Below, piece by piece: positions 8,935 through 16,580 of a stretch of 64,000 nt of DNA (its first letter is position 1; every line of letters begins with the position of its first letter). Both the position numbers and the translations under genes were made by a program. The notes beneath the pieces are model-generated. The model made no database searches and had not been told where the DNA came from. It saw only the letters and a program-made list of their open reading frames with translations. The stretch spans positions 2,914,001 to 2,978,000 of the forward strand of contig CAXXWF010000001.1 of NCBI GenBank assembly GCA_963665865.2, read 5' to 3'. The stretch is from PHAA01 sp963665865 (GTDB lineage Bacteria; Bacillota; Syntrophomonadia; Syntrophomonadales; Syntrophomonadaceae).

Positions 8935-8970
8935 AATGTTTGCGTCACCTGTGGTGACCACAATCTTTAG

Positions 8971-9055
8971 GCCAGAGTGTCGGAATTGGCAGACGAGCGC
9001 GACTCAAAATCGTGTGCCGCGAGGCGTGTGGGTTCGAGTCCCACCTCTGGCACCA
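8971..9055 (+). tRNA. tRNA-Leu (anticodon CAA), integration site of the adjacent element
   Basis: A class II tRNA. The acceptor stem GCCAGAG pairs with CTCTGGC, followed by A and an encoded CCA. The anticodon stem CGCGA/TCGTG holds loop CTCAAAA with anticodon CAA. The variable arm is long and the T-arm is GGTTCGAGTCC. Its 3' 53 bases (9003-9055) are repeated perfectly at 15625-15677, so an incoming element restored the gene on integration. Confidence 0.96.
9003..9055 (+). other. attachment site, left (within tRNA-Leu)
   Basis: The 53-bp copy of the direct repeat that forms the 3' half of the intact tRNA-Leu(CAA), beginning CTCAAAATCG and ending GGCACCA. Confidence 0.85.
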
Positions 9056-9067
9056 ACGCAGTAAAAT

Positions 9068-9090
9068 AGGACCTTGAGGGGTCCTTAATT
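9068..9090 (+). terminator. terminator downstream of tRNA-Leu(CAA)
   Basis: Stem AGGACC/GGTCCT with a TTGAGG loop, followed by TTAATTTATTTT. It was brought in by the element; the original tRNA terminator is now at 15688. Confidence 0.6.
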
Positions 9091-9115
9091 TATTTTCTGG
9101 AGTTGTTGTTCAGAG

Positions 9116-9139
9116 GGTTTACACCCAATTTTACACCCA
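9116..9139 (+). repeat. tandem TTTACACCCA motif, left end of element
   Basis: A 24-base sequence with two copies of TTTACACCCA. An identical 24-mer in the same orientation lies at 15485-15508 near the other end. It is a candidate integrase arm-type binding site. Confidence 0.5.
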
Positions 9140-9254
9140 ATGCATAAAAAAACACCCTCCATGGGTTGTCTTATCAGGATCTGTTTTTTAGCTTCATGAT
9201 TTCCGCAAGAGTCTCGCCGATGGCATGTTGGAAACCATACGGCACATTGAGTCT

Positions 9255-9866
9255 TTAGCCATCATTACCAGGTAATCCTATTCTAGAAAGAAAATTTGAA
9301 AATCTTTGAGAGATGCTTTCCCTATACAAATCCTGAATACTACATATAAAATTTATTTTTCGTATACTCTCTAAGTAGGAAACACTAACGGTAAAGTAGT
9401 GTTTAAAATCAATTATTGAGGGAACAATTTGAAGATCTTCACTAAACTCCATATAGTGATATCTGGAATTCTTGTTTTGAATTATAGCCTGTCCGGTACC
9501 ACTTTTTTGTTTTTTACTGTTTTCGGGTCTCGGTAAAGGCGACATTTTTAGCCCGATCCCCTCTAGTTGAATTCCTTCGTAGGCATCTTCAACATTATAT
9601 ATCGGCGCAACAATAACTGAGAGTAGGCGTTTATCATCATTAGGGGTCTTTTTACCCTTTTCATCAGTTGTCTGATTGACCCTTATATCTGAATCCCATT
9701 GAAGATCACAATCCTGACTTAATACAATAGTCAGTGGGAATTCAATCGTTGAAATCTCGAATTTATCATCTCCCAATGGAATAATGTTTTCGATATAAAT
9801 AACATCTTTAAAAACATCTCCTTGGCAAATTCGATTATCTCTTTTTCGCACTTCAATGTTGCTCAT
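9255..9866 (-). CDS. unknown protein, third gene of a TIGR04255-type operon
   Basis: A 203-residue soluble protein with no signal or membrane segment. It opens with RDNRICQGDVFKDVIYIENI, followed by a hydrophobic strand ending in LSQDCDLQWDSD. I recognise the QGDVF...LSQDCDL arrangement only as a recurring feature of uncharacterised proteins in mobile islands. Its start overlaps the preceding 67-residue gene by 14 bases, so the two are translationally coupled. A further 26 codons in the same frame follow the stop (9174-9254), which may mean the C-terminus was once longer. The function is unknown; a stress or defence role is only inferred from the location. Confidence 0.7.
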   Translation of the reverse strand: MSNIEVRKRDNRICQGDVFKDVIYIENIIPLGDDKFEISTIEFPLTIVLSQDCDLQWDSDIRVNQTTDEKGKKTPNDDKRLLSVIVAPIYNVEDAYEGIQLEGIGLKMSPLPRPENSKKQKSGTGQAIIQNKNSRYHYMEFSEDLQIVPSIIDFKHYFTVSVSYLESIRKINFICSIQDLYRESISQRFSNFLSRIGLPGNDG

Positions 9867-10056
9867 GAATTATACCAACTGTAATTGTTTTTCTTCTAGG
9901 TTTGTTTACCCCATATCTTTCCGCTTCAACTTCCATTTGAGGCTTTTTTGATTCTTTAGTTTCTAATGTAGCCTCATTAAACGTTTGTTTTTCTGATTCT
10001 TGTTGTATGTATTCTGATGAAAAGCCAATATTATATTCTTTATTGATCAACTTCAA
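9853..10056 (-). CDS. small unknown protein, middle gene of the TIGR04255-type operon
   Basis: A 67-residue, charged, low-hydrophobicity protein rich in Glu and Lys (for example EYIQQESEKQTFNEATLE). It begins at a TTG that overlaps the end of the TIGR04255-type gene by 17 bases and ends inside the start of the next gene. This double overlap is the main evidence that it is translated. No domain is recognised. It could be an adaptor or antitoxin-like partner, but that is a guess based on size and position. Confidence 0.5.
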   Translation of the reverse strand: MKLINKEYNIGFSSEYIQQESEKQTFNEATLETKESKKPQMEVEAERYGVNKPRRKTITVGIIHEQH

Positions 10057-10819
10057 CCACTTCCATTATATCTCTTAATTTTTTCTTGATATTTAATTCA
10101 AACAAAGCCTTAATATTCTCGTGACTTTGCCCTAAAACTTCCTTTAGCGAACGAGAATCGTTTAATGACCCTTTATAGACTGCGTCATAATCTAGGACAA
10201 ATTGTTTTTTTCTAATGGATGCCGGAAAATCCGGATTATGCATTCCGTATTGAAAATTTAATCGCATCCCATCGTCGTAGTTTATAACTAAATTTTGAAA
10301 AGCCCTAGCAATTTTTGCTTCTCCTAAAGACATTTTAAAAATGCCTAATAGATTAGAGCTTAAATATTCATCCCATGAGGTTGGTTTTCTACCTGGAATT
10401 TCAATAACATTAATGTAACGTAAGCCCAACTGACTAATCTCCAAATCAGAATTGGACTTAAATAATTCAATGCATATTTGGTCTAATTCATTAGACAGTT
10501 TACCAAAATGCTCATATGAATGAATGTCGCATATTAAAAATTGTGAAGTAAGAGTTATTTTATTGTTGTTTGAGTCAGTGAAAATCCACTCCATAAATTT
10601 ATTTCCGGCACTATCAATTTGAGGTTGGGAACCATCTGGACTCATCTTAATAGTAAAACTTCCTTGGGTTGTCATTTTAGACTGATCATGATGAAAATAT
10701 TTCATAATCGCATCTTTAACCACTGGCGATATGGAATTTTCAAGTTCTAATAATGGTAATGCAAAATTCATATTGACGATCACTTGTTTTAGGAAATTAT
10801 TCCTATACTTGGTTGACAA
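10040..10819 (-). CDS. TIGR04255 family protein
   Basis: A 259-residue soluble protein. The order of features suits TIGR04255, a sporadically distributed family of unknown function. An N-terminal beta-strand region with a substrate-like strand (ITLTSQFLICDIHSYEHF) is followed by a central LEISQLGLRYINVIEIP block and a C-terminal strand-helix region (QFVLDYDAVYKG). It is the first gene of a three-gene run that includes 9853-10056 and 9255-9866, all overlapping. An A+T-rich region of about 180 bases upstream would hold the promoter. No catalytic motif is evident. Confidence 0.7.
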   Translation of the reverse strand: MSTKYRNNFLKQVIVNMNFALPLLELENSISPVVKDAIMKYFHHDQSKMTTQGSFTIKMSPDGSQPQIDSAGNKFMEWIFTDSNNNKITLTSQFLICDIHSYEHFGKLSNELDQICIELFKSNSDLEISQLGLRYINVIEIPGRKPTSWDEYLSSNLLGIFKMSLGEAKIARAFQNLVINYDDGMRLNFQYGMHNPDFPASIRKKQFVLDYDAVYKGSLNDSRSLKEVLGQSHENIKALFELNIKKKLRDIMEVVEVDQ

Positions 10820-10957
10820 ATTATTTCACCTACCGTAATACTTTAATAGATTCAATTGTAAGTATTTTAGAACATATTGTACTGATTAACAATCTGATAC
10901 AATTATATTTATATGTATTCTTACTAATTAGTTCTTTTTATGCAATAAGTCAATAAA

Positions 10958-10973
10958 CCGGGGTCTCCCCCGG
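10958..10973. terminator. hairpin between the integrase and the TIGR04255 operon
   Basis: CCGGGG-TCTC-CCCCGG stem-loop 29 bases downstream of the integrase stop. It has no long T-tract, so termination is plausible but not certain. Confidence 0.4.
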
Positions 10974-11002
10974 CTAGGTCAATTATTGTTATTCTGTATC
11001 AT

Positions 11003-12331
11003 CTATTTCCCCAGATCTAACACCTTATTTAGCTTATTGGAAGCATCCCGCTGCATTTTTTTCCGAACGTGGGAATAAGTATCTGCCGTTAAGGTAATTG
11101 TACTATGCCCCAGACGCTCACTAATTACCTTTAAGTCCTCACCCAGCTCGAGCAACATAGTAGCATGTCCATGCCGTAGATCGTGGAAACGGATTTCAGG
11201 CAGGTCTTTTACTTTTTTCAAATCAGCCTTAAATGACCGGCTCACAAATTCCGGATTCATCGGCTCGCCCATCTCGTTACAAAACACCTGTTTCAAAGGA
11301 TTATATGGAGGTATATCCTTCGGATCTAACTTGCTGTGCTTAGCTCTCCAGTTCATGTTTTCCTGTGCCTGTCGAGCCTTCCATGATTTTAGCACCTCTG
11401 TTACAGCTTCCGGTAGTGGTACCGTTCGCCGGCTCTCTGAGGTTTTAGGATCCTGAAATTTATATCCACCCTTTATCCGGACAAGTGCTCGCCTTACAGA
11501 AAGGTTGCCTTTAACCAGATCTAAGTCAGGCCACTGTAAACCTAGGATTTCAGCCCGCCTTAACCCAGTTCCCCAGGCAACCATATAAAGTGGGAATAGT
11601 CTGGTTTCCTTAATGCTAATCAAGAAGCGGTTAGTCTCTTCCATAGTCCAGGGCATGAATTCATGCTTTATCTTTTTGGGTTTGTCCACAGCATCGCATA
11701 TGTTACGAGAGACAAGATTATTCTTCAGAGCCCTATCAAACGCCATGTGCAACACGGCATATATGAATTCTACTTGTCTTGGGCTCAGGGGTTGGCCCTT
11801 ATATCTCAGGTTACCACTGGCCAGCTTTTCATTTAACATCTTCTGCACCTGATCGGGACGCAGGCTCTTAACAGTAAAGCTGCCCAGGGTAGGCTTCAAA
11901 TTACCTTCTACGATGCGTTTATAGCCTTCATAAGTGTTCTGCCTCACCCTGATCTTAACGTATGTCTCCAGCCATTTAGATATAGTCATTTTACCGGCTT
12001 TGGGCAATATACCCTTGCTTAATTCATCCTCAAATGTCTTCTTTTTGGCTGCTACCTCCTTGCGGGTTTTACCATAGACAAAATTCTTTCTCTTCTCCCC
12101 GGTCACCGGGTCCACATAGCAAGTAGCTCCTATCCATGTTCCAGACCCATTAGTCACGTGATTAATGGGTTTAATTGATTCATCACCCCAGCGGTCCTGT
12201 CTTTTCCAATGACGGACCTGATCATCAGAAATATTTAAAGCGGTGGCGATGTCCTTCAACATCATCTTGCCACCGCTATCTTTCCACATATCAAACACTT
12301 GCTGTCTTTTTTCACTTCTGGCCCTAGACAT
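11003..12331 (-). CDS. tyrosine-type site-specific integrase
   Basis: A 442-residue recombinase that would insert the element into tRNA-Leu. The N-terminus has an unusual helix-turn-helix (LKDIATALNISDDQVRHWK, residues 21-40), resembling those of phage terminase small subunits. It is followed by an AP2-like arm-binding segment (about 62-105), a SAM-like core-binding domain (about 120-220) and the catalytic domain. Catalytic residues are visible: Arg in GTGLRRAEI, HDLRHGHAT (H-x-x-R), LGHSTITLT and Tyr in ADTYSHV. It is the only full integrase in the element and faces the left attachment site. Confidence 0.93.
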   Translation of the reverse strand: MSRARSEKRQQVFDMWKDSGGKMMLKDIATALNISDDQVRHWKRQDRWGDESIKPINHVTNGSGTWIGATCYVDPVTGEKRKNFVYGKTRKEVAAKKKTFEDELSKGILPKAGKMTISKWLETYVKIRVRQNTYEGYKRIVEGNLKPTLGSFTVKSLRPDQVQKMLNEKLASGNLRYKGQPLSPRQVEFIYAVLHMAFDRALKNNLVSRNICDAVDKPKKIKHEFMPWTMEETNRFLISIKETRLFPLYMVAWGTGLRRAEILGLQWPDLDLVKGNLSVRRALVRIKGGYKFQDPKTSESRRTVPLPEAVTEVLKSWKARQAQENMNWRAKHSKLDPKDIPPYNPLKQVFCNEMGEPMNPEFVSRSFKADLKKVKDLPEIRFHDLRHGHATMLLELGEDLKVISERLGHSTITLTADTYSHVRKKMQRDASNKLNKVLDLGK

Positions 12332-12426
12332 TTACATAACACCACCTCCATCGGGAATTTTATGTACATAAATAGCTTTAACTGCATATACTAATACCAC
12401 CTCTTGATAGAAGGGAGGTGAGCTTG

Positions 12427-12465
12427 ATGTTTATAATAATAATTACTATTGTTGTTATTATGTAA
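12427..12465 (+). CDS. possible 12-residue hydrophobic peptide
   Basis: A strong ribosome-binding site (GGGAGGTGAG) precedes ATG at 12427, which encodes MFIIIITIVVIM and then stops. The peptide is entirely hydrophobic and could insert in a membrane, like the toxic or regulatory peptides of type I systems, but it is very short. The rest of 12332-12867 holds a GGAACC-TTTT-GGTTCC hairpin near 12500 and the repeat at 12771-12837, with no other gene seen. Confidence 0.25.
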   Translation: MFIIIITIVVIM

Positions 12466-12770
12466 AATCAAGTAAAGTTTCTATGGCGTATCGTTGTTTC
12501 GGAACCTTTTGGTTCCAGGTGGGATAAAATCAAAATATAATTGTTTCTAAAAATATGACTGCAAAAAGTCTTTTTTATTGCCCTTTGGTCGTTAAAAAAG
12601 CCTCGCAGAGTCCACCATATTAAGACAATGAACCCCGCTTACACTGGTCGGATTTTTTATTTTCTGCACTAAATTTATTCTTAATGATTTTGACATATTA
12701 ATGACTGTGTGTTTGCAGGAAAACAATTCCTTTTACCGAATGATAATACAAGAACAAATAACGCCCATTG

Positions 12771-12840
12771 AGACTGCTGCTTCGGTAGCGGTTTTTGTAC
12801 GTTTAAGGGACATTTTACATTAATGGGACGGTAAAATGTC
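12771..12840. repeat. repeat with TAATGGGACG motif, copy 1
   Basis: Shares ACTGCTGCTT-GGTAGC-TTTTT-ACGTTTAA-ACAT-TAATGGGACG with the segment at 17470-17533. Its right part forms a perfect hairpin, GACATTTTAC/GTAAAATGTC (12809-12840), just upstream of the next gene. Confidence 0.55.
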
Positions 12841-12867
12841 AAAGGAAAGAGAAAGAAGGGGATAATC

Positions 12868-13401
12868 ATGTGGATGGCGCTTGGTGTTATTGGTTTATTG
12901 GGATTTATAGTTACCATTATTGGCGCTTTTGTTATGGCCATAAAGCGGGATCCGGTATGGAAAAAATGGTTAGCTGCCATTGGTATTTGCTTTGTGATGT
13001 TTGTACTTGGGGCAGTAAATGACTCACCCAAAAATACTGCACAGAATAGCGCCAATATTATTACATCAAGTCCACAATTATCCCAACCGGTTCAGCAATC
13101 AGATTCAGTCCCAGCGGTCACAAATCAGACGAATGTTACAGCTAATAATGATCAGGCGATTACACCTGTTGCACCGGCAACGACTCCTCAAACAGTTCAA
13201 CCAGCAACAAGCTCAAAAACAGTTAGTCCTGCTCCAACACCTCAAACAAATACTCAGGAACAAACCGTTTATATTACTCGGACAGGTGCTAAGTACCATC
13301 GGGCCGGATGCAGGTACCTAAGTAAAAGCTGCATTCCAATAAATCTATCGGATGCAAAACAGAATTATACGCCTTGTAGCGTTTGTAATCCGCCACAGTA
13401 A
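12868..13401 (+). CDS. membrane-anchored protein with a C-terminal Cys/His (Ada-like zinc) motif
   Basis: A 177-residue protein. Two hydrophobic segments lie at residues 3-25 and 33-48. A long Pro/Thr/Gln/Ser-rich linker (about 52-130) follows, then a C-terminal motif VYITRTGAKYHRAGCRYL plus YTPCSVCNPP. The YHxxxCxYL...PCxVCxPP pattern occurs at the ends of many phage and secreted nucleases and resembles a metal-binding Ada-type finger. The cargo domain usually found with it is absent here, so the biochemical role is open. A relic of a second copy of the motif follows directly. Confidence 0.65.
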   Translation: MWMALGVIGLLGFIVTIIGAFVMAIKRDPVWKKWLAAIGICFVMFVLGAVNDSPKNTAQNSANIITSSPQLSQPVQQSDSVPAVTNQTNVTANNDQAITPVAPATTPQTVQPATSSKTVSPAPTPQTNTQEQTVYITRTGAKYHRAGCRYLSKSCIPINLSDAKQNYTPCSVCNPPQ

Positions 13402-13402
13402 C

Positions 13403-13459
13403 AGCGAGGCTGAGGCAGTGGCGGCCGGGTATGAGCCATGTGGGGTGTGTAAGCCCTAA
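13403..13459 (+). pseudogene. relic of a second PCxVCxP tail
   Basis: Right after the stop of the preceding gene, a 19-codon frame with no start reads SEAEAVAAGYEPCGVCKP and stops. It matches the end of the same Cys-motif family but is not a copy of the neighbour, so two related genes probably recombined here. Confidence 0.5.
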
Positions 13460-13529
13460 TCCTTAATGCCTCAAGACAAAATTAAATCAAATAAGTTTTA
13501 TTCAATAAAGAATAGGGAGAATATAAATT

Positions 13530-13910
13530 ATGGAGTATAAATTTCCAGAGCATTATCCAAAGCAGTGCCCGCCATTTAATGCACGAGCTGTGGAGATTAC
13601 ATTGTATAGGATGGTTAAAAATAATCCACTAACGACAAAAGACTTTCTTTGTCATCGACTCTTATATCCTAACATTGAGTTTAGCGATCCATGCGAAGCA
13701 TGTGGTCTATCAACATATTCCTCAATTGACGGTGCATATAAATTACAGCAGACAGTTCCAAAATTCAAGAAATATAAGATTGCTTATGGGAATATTAAAC
13801 CCGATAATGGTCCTATACTCGAAACTTCATCGAGAGATAATCCTCATCATGTTACCTGGTGGGTTGCTTTAGGTATAGATGCTAAAAGTCTATTTTGTGT
13901 AAATCGATAA
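13530..13910 (+). CDS. hypothetical protein paired with a DUF6575-like gene
   Basis: A 126-residue soluble protein preceded by AGGGAG. It opens MEYKFPEHYPKQCPPF and contains a CEACGLS pair that could bind metal, together with basic, aromatic stretches. I do not recognise the family. Its stop overlaps a possible ATG of the next gene (TAATG), and the next gene's preferred start is only 15 bases on, so the two are very likely co-translated and cooperate. Confidence 0.6.
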   Translation: MEYKFPEHYPKQCPPFNARAVEITLYRMVKNNPLTTKDFLCHRLLYPNIEFSDPCEACGLSTYSSIDGAYKLQQTVPKFKKYKIAYGNIKPDNGPILETSSRDNPHHVTWWVALGIDAKSLFCVNR

Positions 13911-13924
13911 TGGTGGTTAGTAAT

Positions 13925-15109
13925 ATGCATAATTATATTGAAACCGAATATGGCAGATTTTTTATAGATGAAGTATATGTTTACTATGATGGCCCAAAAC
14001 TGTTTTTATGTAGCGATGCCTCAGGTAGTCATTATTTGGCTGTGGCTGTAGATGATGATGACCTGTCCGAAAAGTGGTTTTATTCCCCTATCAGCAACAA
14101 TCGGTTATCATTGTTAAAAGAGAAACGAATTGAATTACGAACTGCTTTTAGTCACCCGGAAACAGGATATTTATTTTCTGTATGTACATTTTTTGATAAC
14201 AAACCGGCAACAATCAAGATGATCAGCCCGGATCTGATATCTCCTGAATATCTTCCCGATGAAGAAGTTTACCTTGAGAATCAAAGCGATGCGGAACATT
14301 TAATTCAGGAATATCAACAATCACCCTTAATACATGCAATTCAGCAACTATGCAACACAATTGATATTCACATTCAGACACCATCTAAATTGCCTAGTGG
14401 TATAATAGGACTCCAGACTCTTGGTCAAACCATATCAAGATTTCAATCTCTGATATACTCAATTATGCACCCATCTAAGGGGCGGATTCCTGCCAGTGTT
14501 AAAACAATGGGAGCACTATATGCAAATGCCTGTAACCCTGGATCTTTCCAAGTAAGAACTCAACAATTTCTATCATTATCATTATTTGAAACTGAAATAA
14601 TGAGTAATACAATTAATGAATGCTTTGAATTATTATCGGCTGCGGATAATAGAGATTTGTTACTCCAAAACGCAAGTCGTTATAATCTAATTGTCTTAGC
14701 TAAATACCACAAGTTTTTAGAATCATTGGCGTCTGATAATTGTGGTATTGCACTTGATTGGGCATCTCCTAATGGCGATTTCAAAAAGGTAAATATATCT
14801 TCCGAACAAATAGCATCTATTATTTCTTATTTTAATGAAGAAGAAACATTAACATCGAGACCAATAACAGTTGAGGGATATATTACAGCTATCGACGTTA
14901 ATAAAAAGCGTTTTACACTTACTGATCTCAATAAACTAGTATACAACGGTACCGTAGCAAAAAGTTTACGTATTTCTAGTTTTTCAGTTCCATGGGATGA
15001 TAAACAAAGTAAACTTGTTTCGGCCGAAATGGAAGAGACTATTGATTTTAATGTTGCAACCGATGAAGAAAAATATACATATCATCTACTTTCCGTATCT
15101 TATATTTAA
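13925..15109 (+). CDS. DUF6575-like protein of the integrative element
   Basis: A protein of about 394 residues. The N-terminal 100 residues (YGRFFIDEVYVYYDGPKLF, then LAVAVDDDD and EKWFYSPIS) resemble the DUF6575 domain of mobile-island proteins. The remainder is an unrecognised helical region ending in a strand-rich segment with PITVEGYITAIDVNKKRFTL, which looks like a small beta-barrel. Starts at 13895, 13910 and 13925 are possible; ATG at 13925 is preferred for its GGTGG site and because it begins at the conserved block. The function is unknown. Confidence 0.6.
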   Translation: MHNYIETEYGRFFIDEVYVYYDGPKLFLCSDASGSHYLAVAVDDDDLSEKWFYSPISNNRLSLLKEKRIELRTAFSHPETGYLFSVCTFFDNKPATIKMISPDLISPEYLPDEEVYLENQSDAEHLIQEYQQSPLIHAIQQLCNTIDIHIQTPSKLPSGIIGLQTLGQTISRFQSLIYSIMHPSKGRIPASVKTMGALYANACNPGSFQVRTQQFLSLSLFETEIMSNTINECFELLSAADNRDLLLQNASRYNLIVLAKYHKFLESLASDNCGIALDWASPNGDFKKVNISSEQIASIISYFNEEETLTSRPITVEGYITAIDVNKKRFTLTDLNKLVYNGTVAKSLRISSFSVPWDDKQSKLVSAEMEETIDFNVATDEEKYTYHLLSVSYI

Positions 15110-15202
15110 TTAACTCTGAATTGCCCGCCTCTAGAACATTTGTTCCATTTGTTTTCTCTTTTCTGATATAATATAAACATATCAATTCAAAGGAGTGGTA
15201 CT

Positions 15203-15286
15203 ATGCCTACCGCCGCTATTTACTGCCGCCAATCCTTCTATAAAGAGGACAGCTGCTCTATCGACATCAACCTTTTTATTGAATGA
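15203..15286 (+). pseudogene. serine recombinase, N-terminal relic
   Basis: AAAGGAG precedes ATG at 15203, which encodes MPTAAIYCRQSFYKEDS and stops after 27 codons. The AIYCRxS...KEDS pattern is the start of a resolvase/invertase domain with its nucleophilic Ser11. A TATAAT-like box lies upstream. Everything after the first helix is lost. Confidence 0.55.
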
Positions 15287-15340
15287 AGTTAAAAACTCTT
15301 TAATGGGGCGAGGTTGGAAATAATAAACATGTTCATTACA

Positions 15341-15451
15341 TTAAGGTTGATAGAGGGGGCCTGTATCTACCCCAAAACAGTATTCCATGAGTCTTGCTAT
15401 CGTTGAGATAAAGCGCTTGCTTTCGTCTTGACCTAGCCAATGTTCGGTGTC
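15341..15451 (-). pseudogene. unidentified gene relic
   Basis: A 36-codon frame without a start reads like a protein end (DTEHWLGQDESKRFISTIAR, then EYCFGVDTGPLYQP) and stops at 15341. It is bounded upstream by an in-frame stop. No family is recognised. Together with the serine-recombinase relic it suggests older insertions in this part of the element. Confidence 0.3.
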
Positions 15452-15484
15452 TTAATCGCCCTTATTCCGGACTTCACGAAAAGT

Positions 15485-15508
15485 GGTTTACACCCAATTT
15501 TACACCCA
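15485..15508 (+). repeat. tandem TTTACACCCA motif, right end of element
   Basis: Identical in sequence and orientation to 9116-9139. It lies 116 bases inside the right attachment repeat. Confidence 0.5.
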
Positions 15509-15624
15509 GAGTATAGTGATGTGCTATGATTACAATGTTGATAATAATTAAAAAACCCTAGTACATTGGGGTTCATTTTATAGAAAAAAATGATAATAAT
15601 ACATAATAATAGGTTCTGGTAAAT

Positions 15625-15677
15625 CTCAAAATCGTGTGCCGCGAGGCGTGTGGGTTCGAGTCCCACCTCTGGCACCA
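15625..15677 (+). other. attachment site, right (duplicated tRNA-Leu 3' half)
   Basis: A perfect 53-bp copy of 9003-9055. It marks the chromosomal end left behind when the element integrated. Confidence 0.88.
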
Positions 15678-15687
15678 GCAGAAAAAT

Positions 15688-15716
15688 AGAGGGTTTGAAC
15701 CCTCTTTTGTTTTTTC
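15688..15716 (+). terminator. original tRNA-Leu terminator, now beside attR
   Basis: Palindrome AGAGGGTT-TG-AACCCTCT followed by TTTGTTTTTT. It must have served the tRNA before the element separated them by 6.6 kb. Confidence 0.75.
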
Positions 15717-15802
15717 TGGATTTGTTGCTTTCTGACTTTGACGGTCAATGCAAAAATAAGCATAAAATAAGCAACAAAAGTTAAGCTAGATTGTTGTAGT
15801 TA

Positions 15803-16564
15803 TCAATAATAAACCGGTGGTTCATCCAACTGTGATTTCAATACCTGGAACTTAAAGCCATACTTCTCTATAATGCCTCTCGTTAATTTAAGCAGCCATT
15901 CTGGCGATGTTGGCGCAAGGTAAACCTTCTCAATCAATTCGTCGGGGTTAATTGCAACATAGATTCCATAATCGGGAGTTGGTATTGAAAAATCACTTTC
16001 TCGTTCAGTAGTAGGGAAGTTAACTATTACTGCTCGCATTTCTCTTTCGTGTTCAAAACTCTTTTGCTTATGGATTATTGGATACATTGTATTGCCTTCT
16101 GGCATCCATTCGCTCGAATAATCGATATATCTAACTTTACCGATAAAAATATTAGACGAAGAAACATCTAAGGCCGTAACCAACCGTGTATAGGTTGACT
16201 GCACAGCCACACCTTCACCGCTCTTTAAATAAAGTTTCCACATAGCATCCGATTCAAATTCATTCATATGCCAACAATTCACGAAAGTATATTTTCTTAT
16301 ATTCTTGATAAACTCCGAGCTGCCTTTGACCATGTTATCAAGATGATCACTAGGTAAGTCAAATTCTTTATAGATAACTGGTCTAAGTAGGTTATTGGCC
16401 CTGGAAAATGTACCTTCGAAAGGATCGCCTAGTTTATCCGCTCGAGCAAAAAAGAGGCTTTCTTCGTTAAGAATATTCACAAATTTCGAAAAGTCCATGT
16501 ATCTCCATATCTTGATATTTTCATTATCGGGTTTAAGAAATATCTCATGTTCCTGAAACGTCAT
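15803..16564 (-). CDS. DUF2971 family protein
   Basis: A 253-residue soluble protein. The family signature is at the N-terminus (IWRYMDFSKFVNILNEESLF, then FARADKLGDPFEG), followed by a VNCWHMNEFESDAMWKLY block and EHEREMRAVI. DUF2971 proteins are widespread in accessory regions and have no settled function. It lies 16 bases downstream of the YjcQ-family gene in what looks like a two-gene operon. It is just outside the attachment repeat, so it belongs to the host side or to an older insertion. Confidence 0.8.
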   Translation of the reverse strand: MTFQEHEIFLKPDNENIKIWRYMDFSKFVNILNEESLFFARADKLGDPFEGTFSRANNLLRPVIYKEFDLPSDHLDNMVKGSSEFIKNIRKYTFVNCWHMNEFESDAMWKLYLKSGEGVAVQSTYTRLVTALDVSSSNIFIGKVRYIDYSSEWMPEGNTMYPIIHKQKSFEHEREMRAVIVNFPTTERESDFSIPTPDYGIYVAINPDELIEKVYLAPTSPEWLLKLTRGIIEKYGFKFQVLKSQLDEPPVYY

Positions 16565-16580
16565 GCTAACCCCCTCTCTA

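Larger units (their letters stand above)
9003..15677. mobile_element. integrative element in tRNA-Leu(CAA), about 6.6 kb
   Basis: A perfect 53-bp direct repeat (9003-9055 and 15625-15677) of the tRNA anticodon-to-CCA half bounds the segment. Inside are a tyrosine integrase (11003-12331), a three-gene TIGR04255-type operon beside the tRNA end, a Cys-rich anchored protein, a DUF6575-like pair and a serine-recombinase relic. Paired TTTACACCCA motifs lie near both ends. No replication, mobilisation or phage structural genes are visible, so it is a small integrative cargo element or a reduced remnant of a larger one. Confidence 0.85.

Noticed and set aside
8592..8963. N-terminal extension of the polA frame
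   Set aside because: It runs through the repeat element and has no family match; ATG at 8591 has a proper ribosome-binding site and begins at the conserved domain.
12681..13055. 124-residue frame on the minus strand
   Set aside because: It overlaps the well-supported gene at 12868-13401 on the opposite strand and its product has no protein-like pattern.
15433..15675. 80-residue frame beginning MPEVGLEPTRLAAHDFEIY on the minus strand
   Set aside because: It is the reverse translation of the duplicated tRNA-Leu 3' half and flank, a well-known false gene call.
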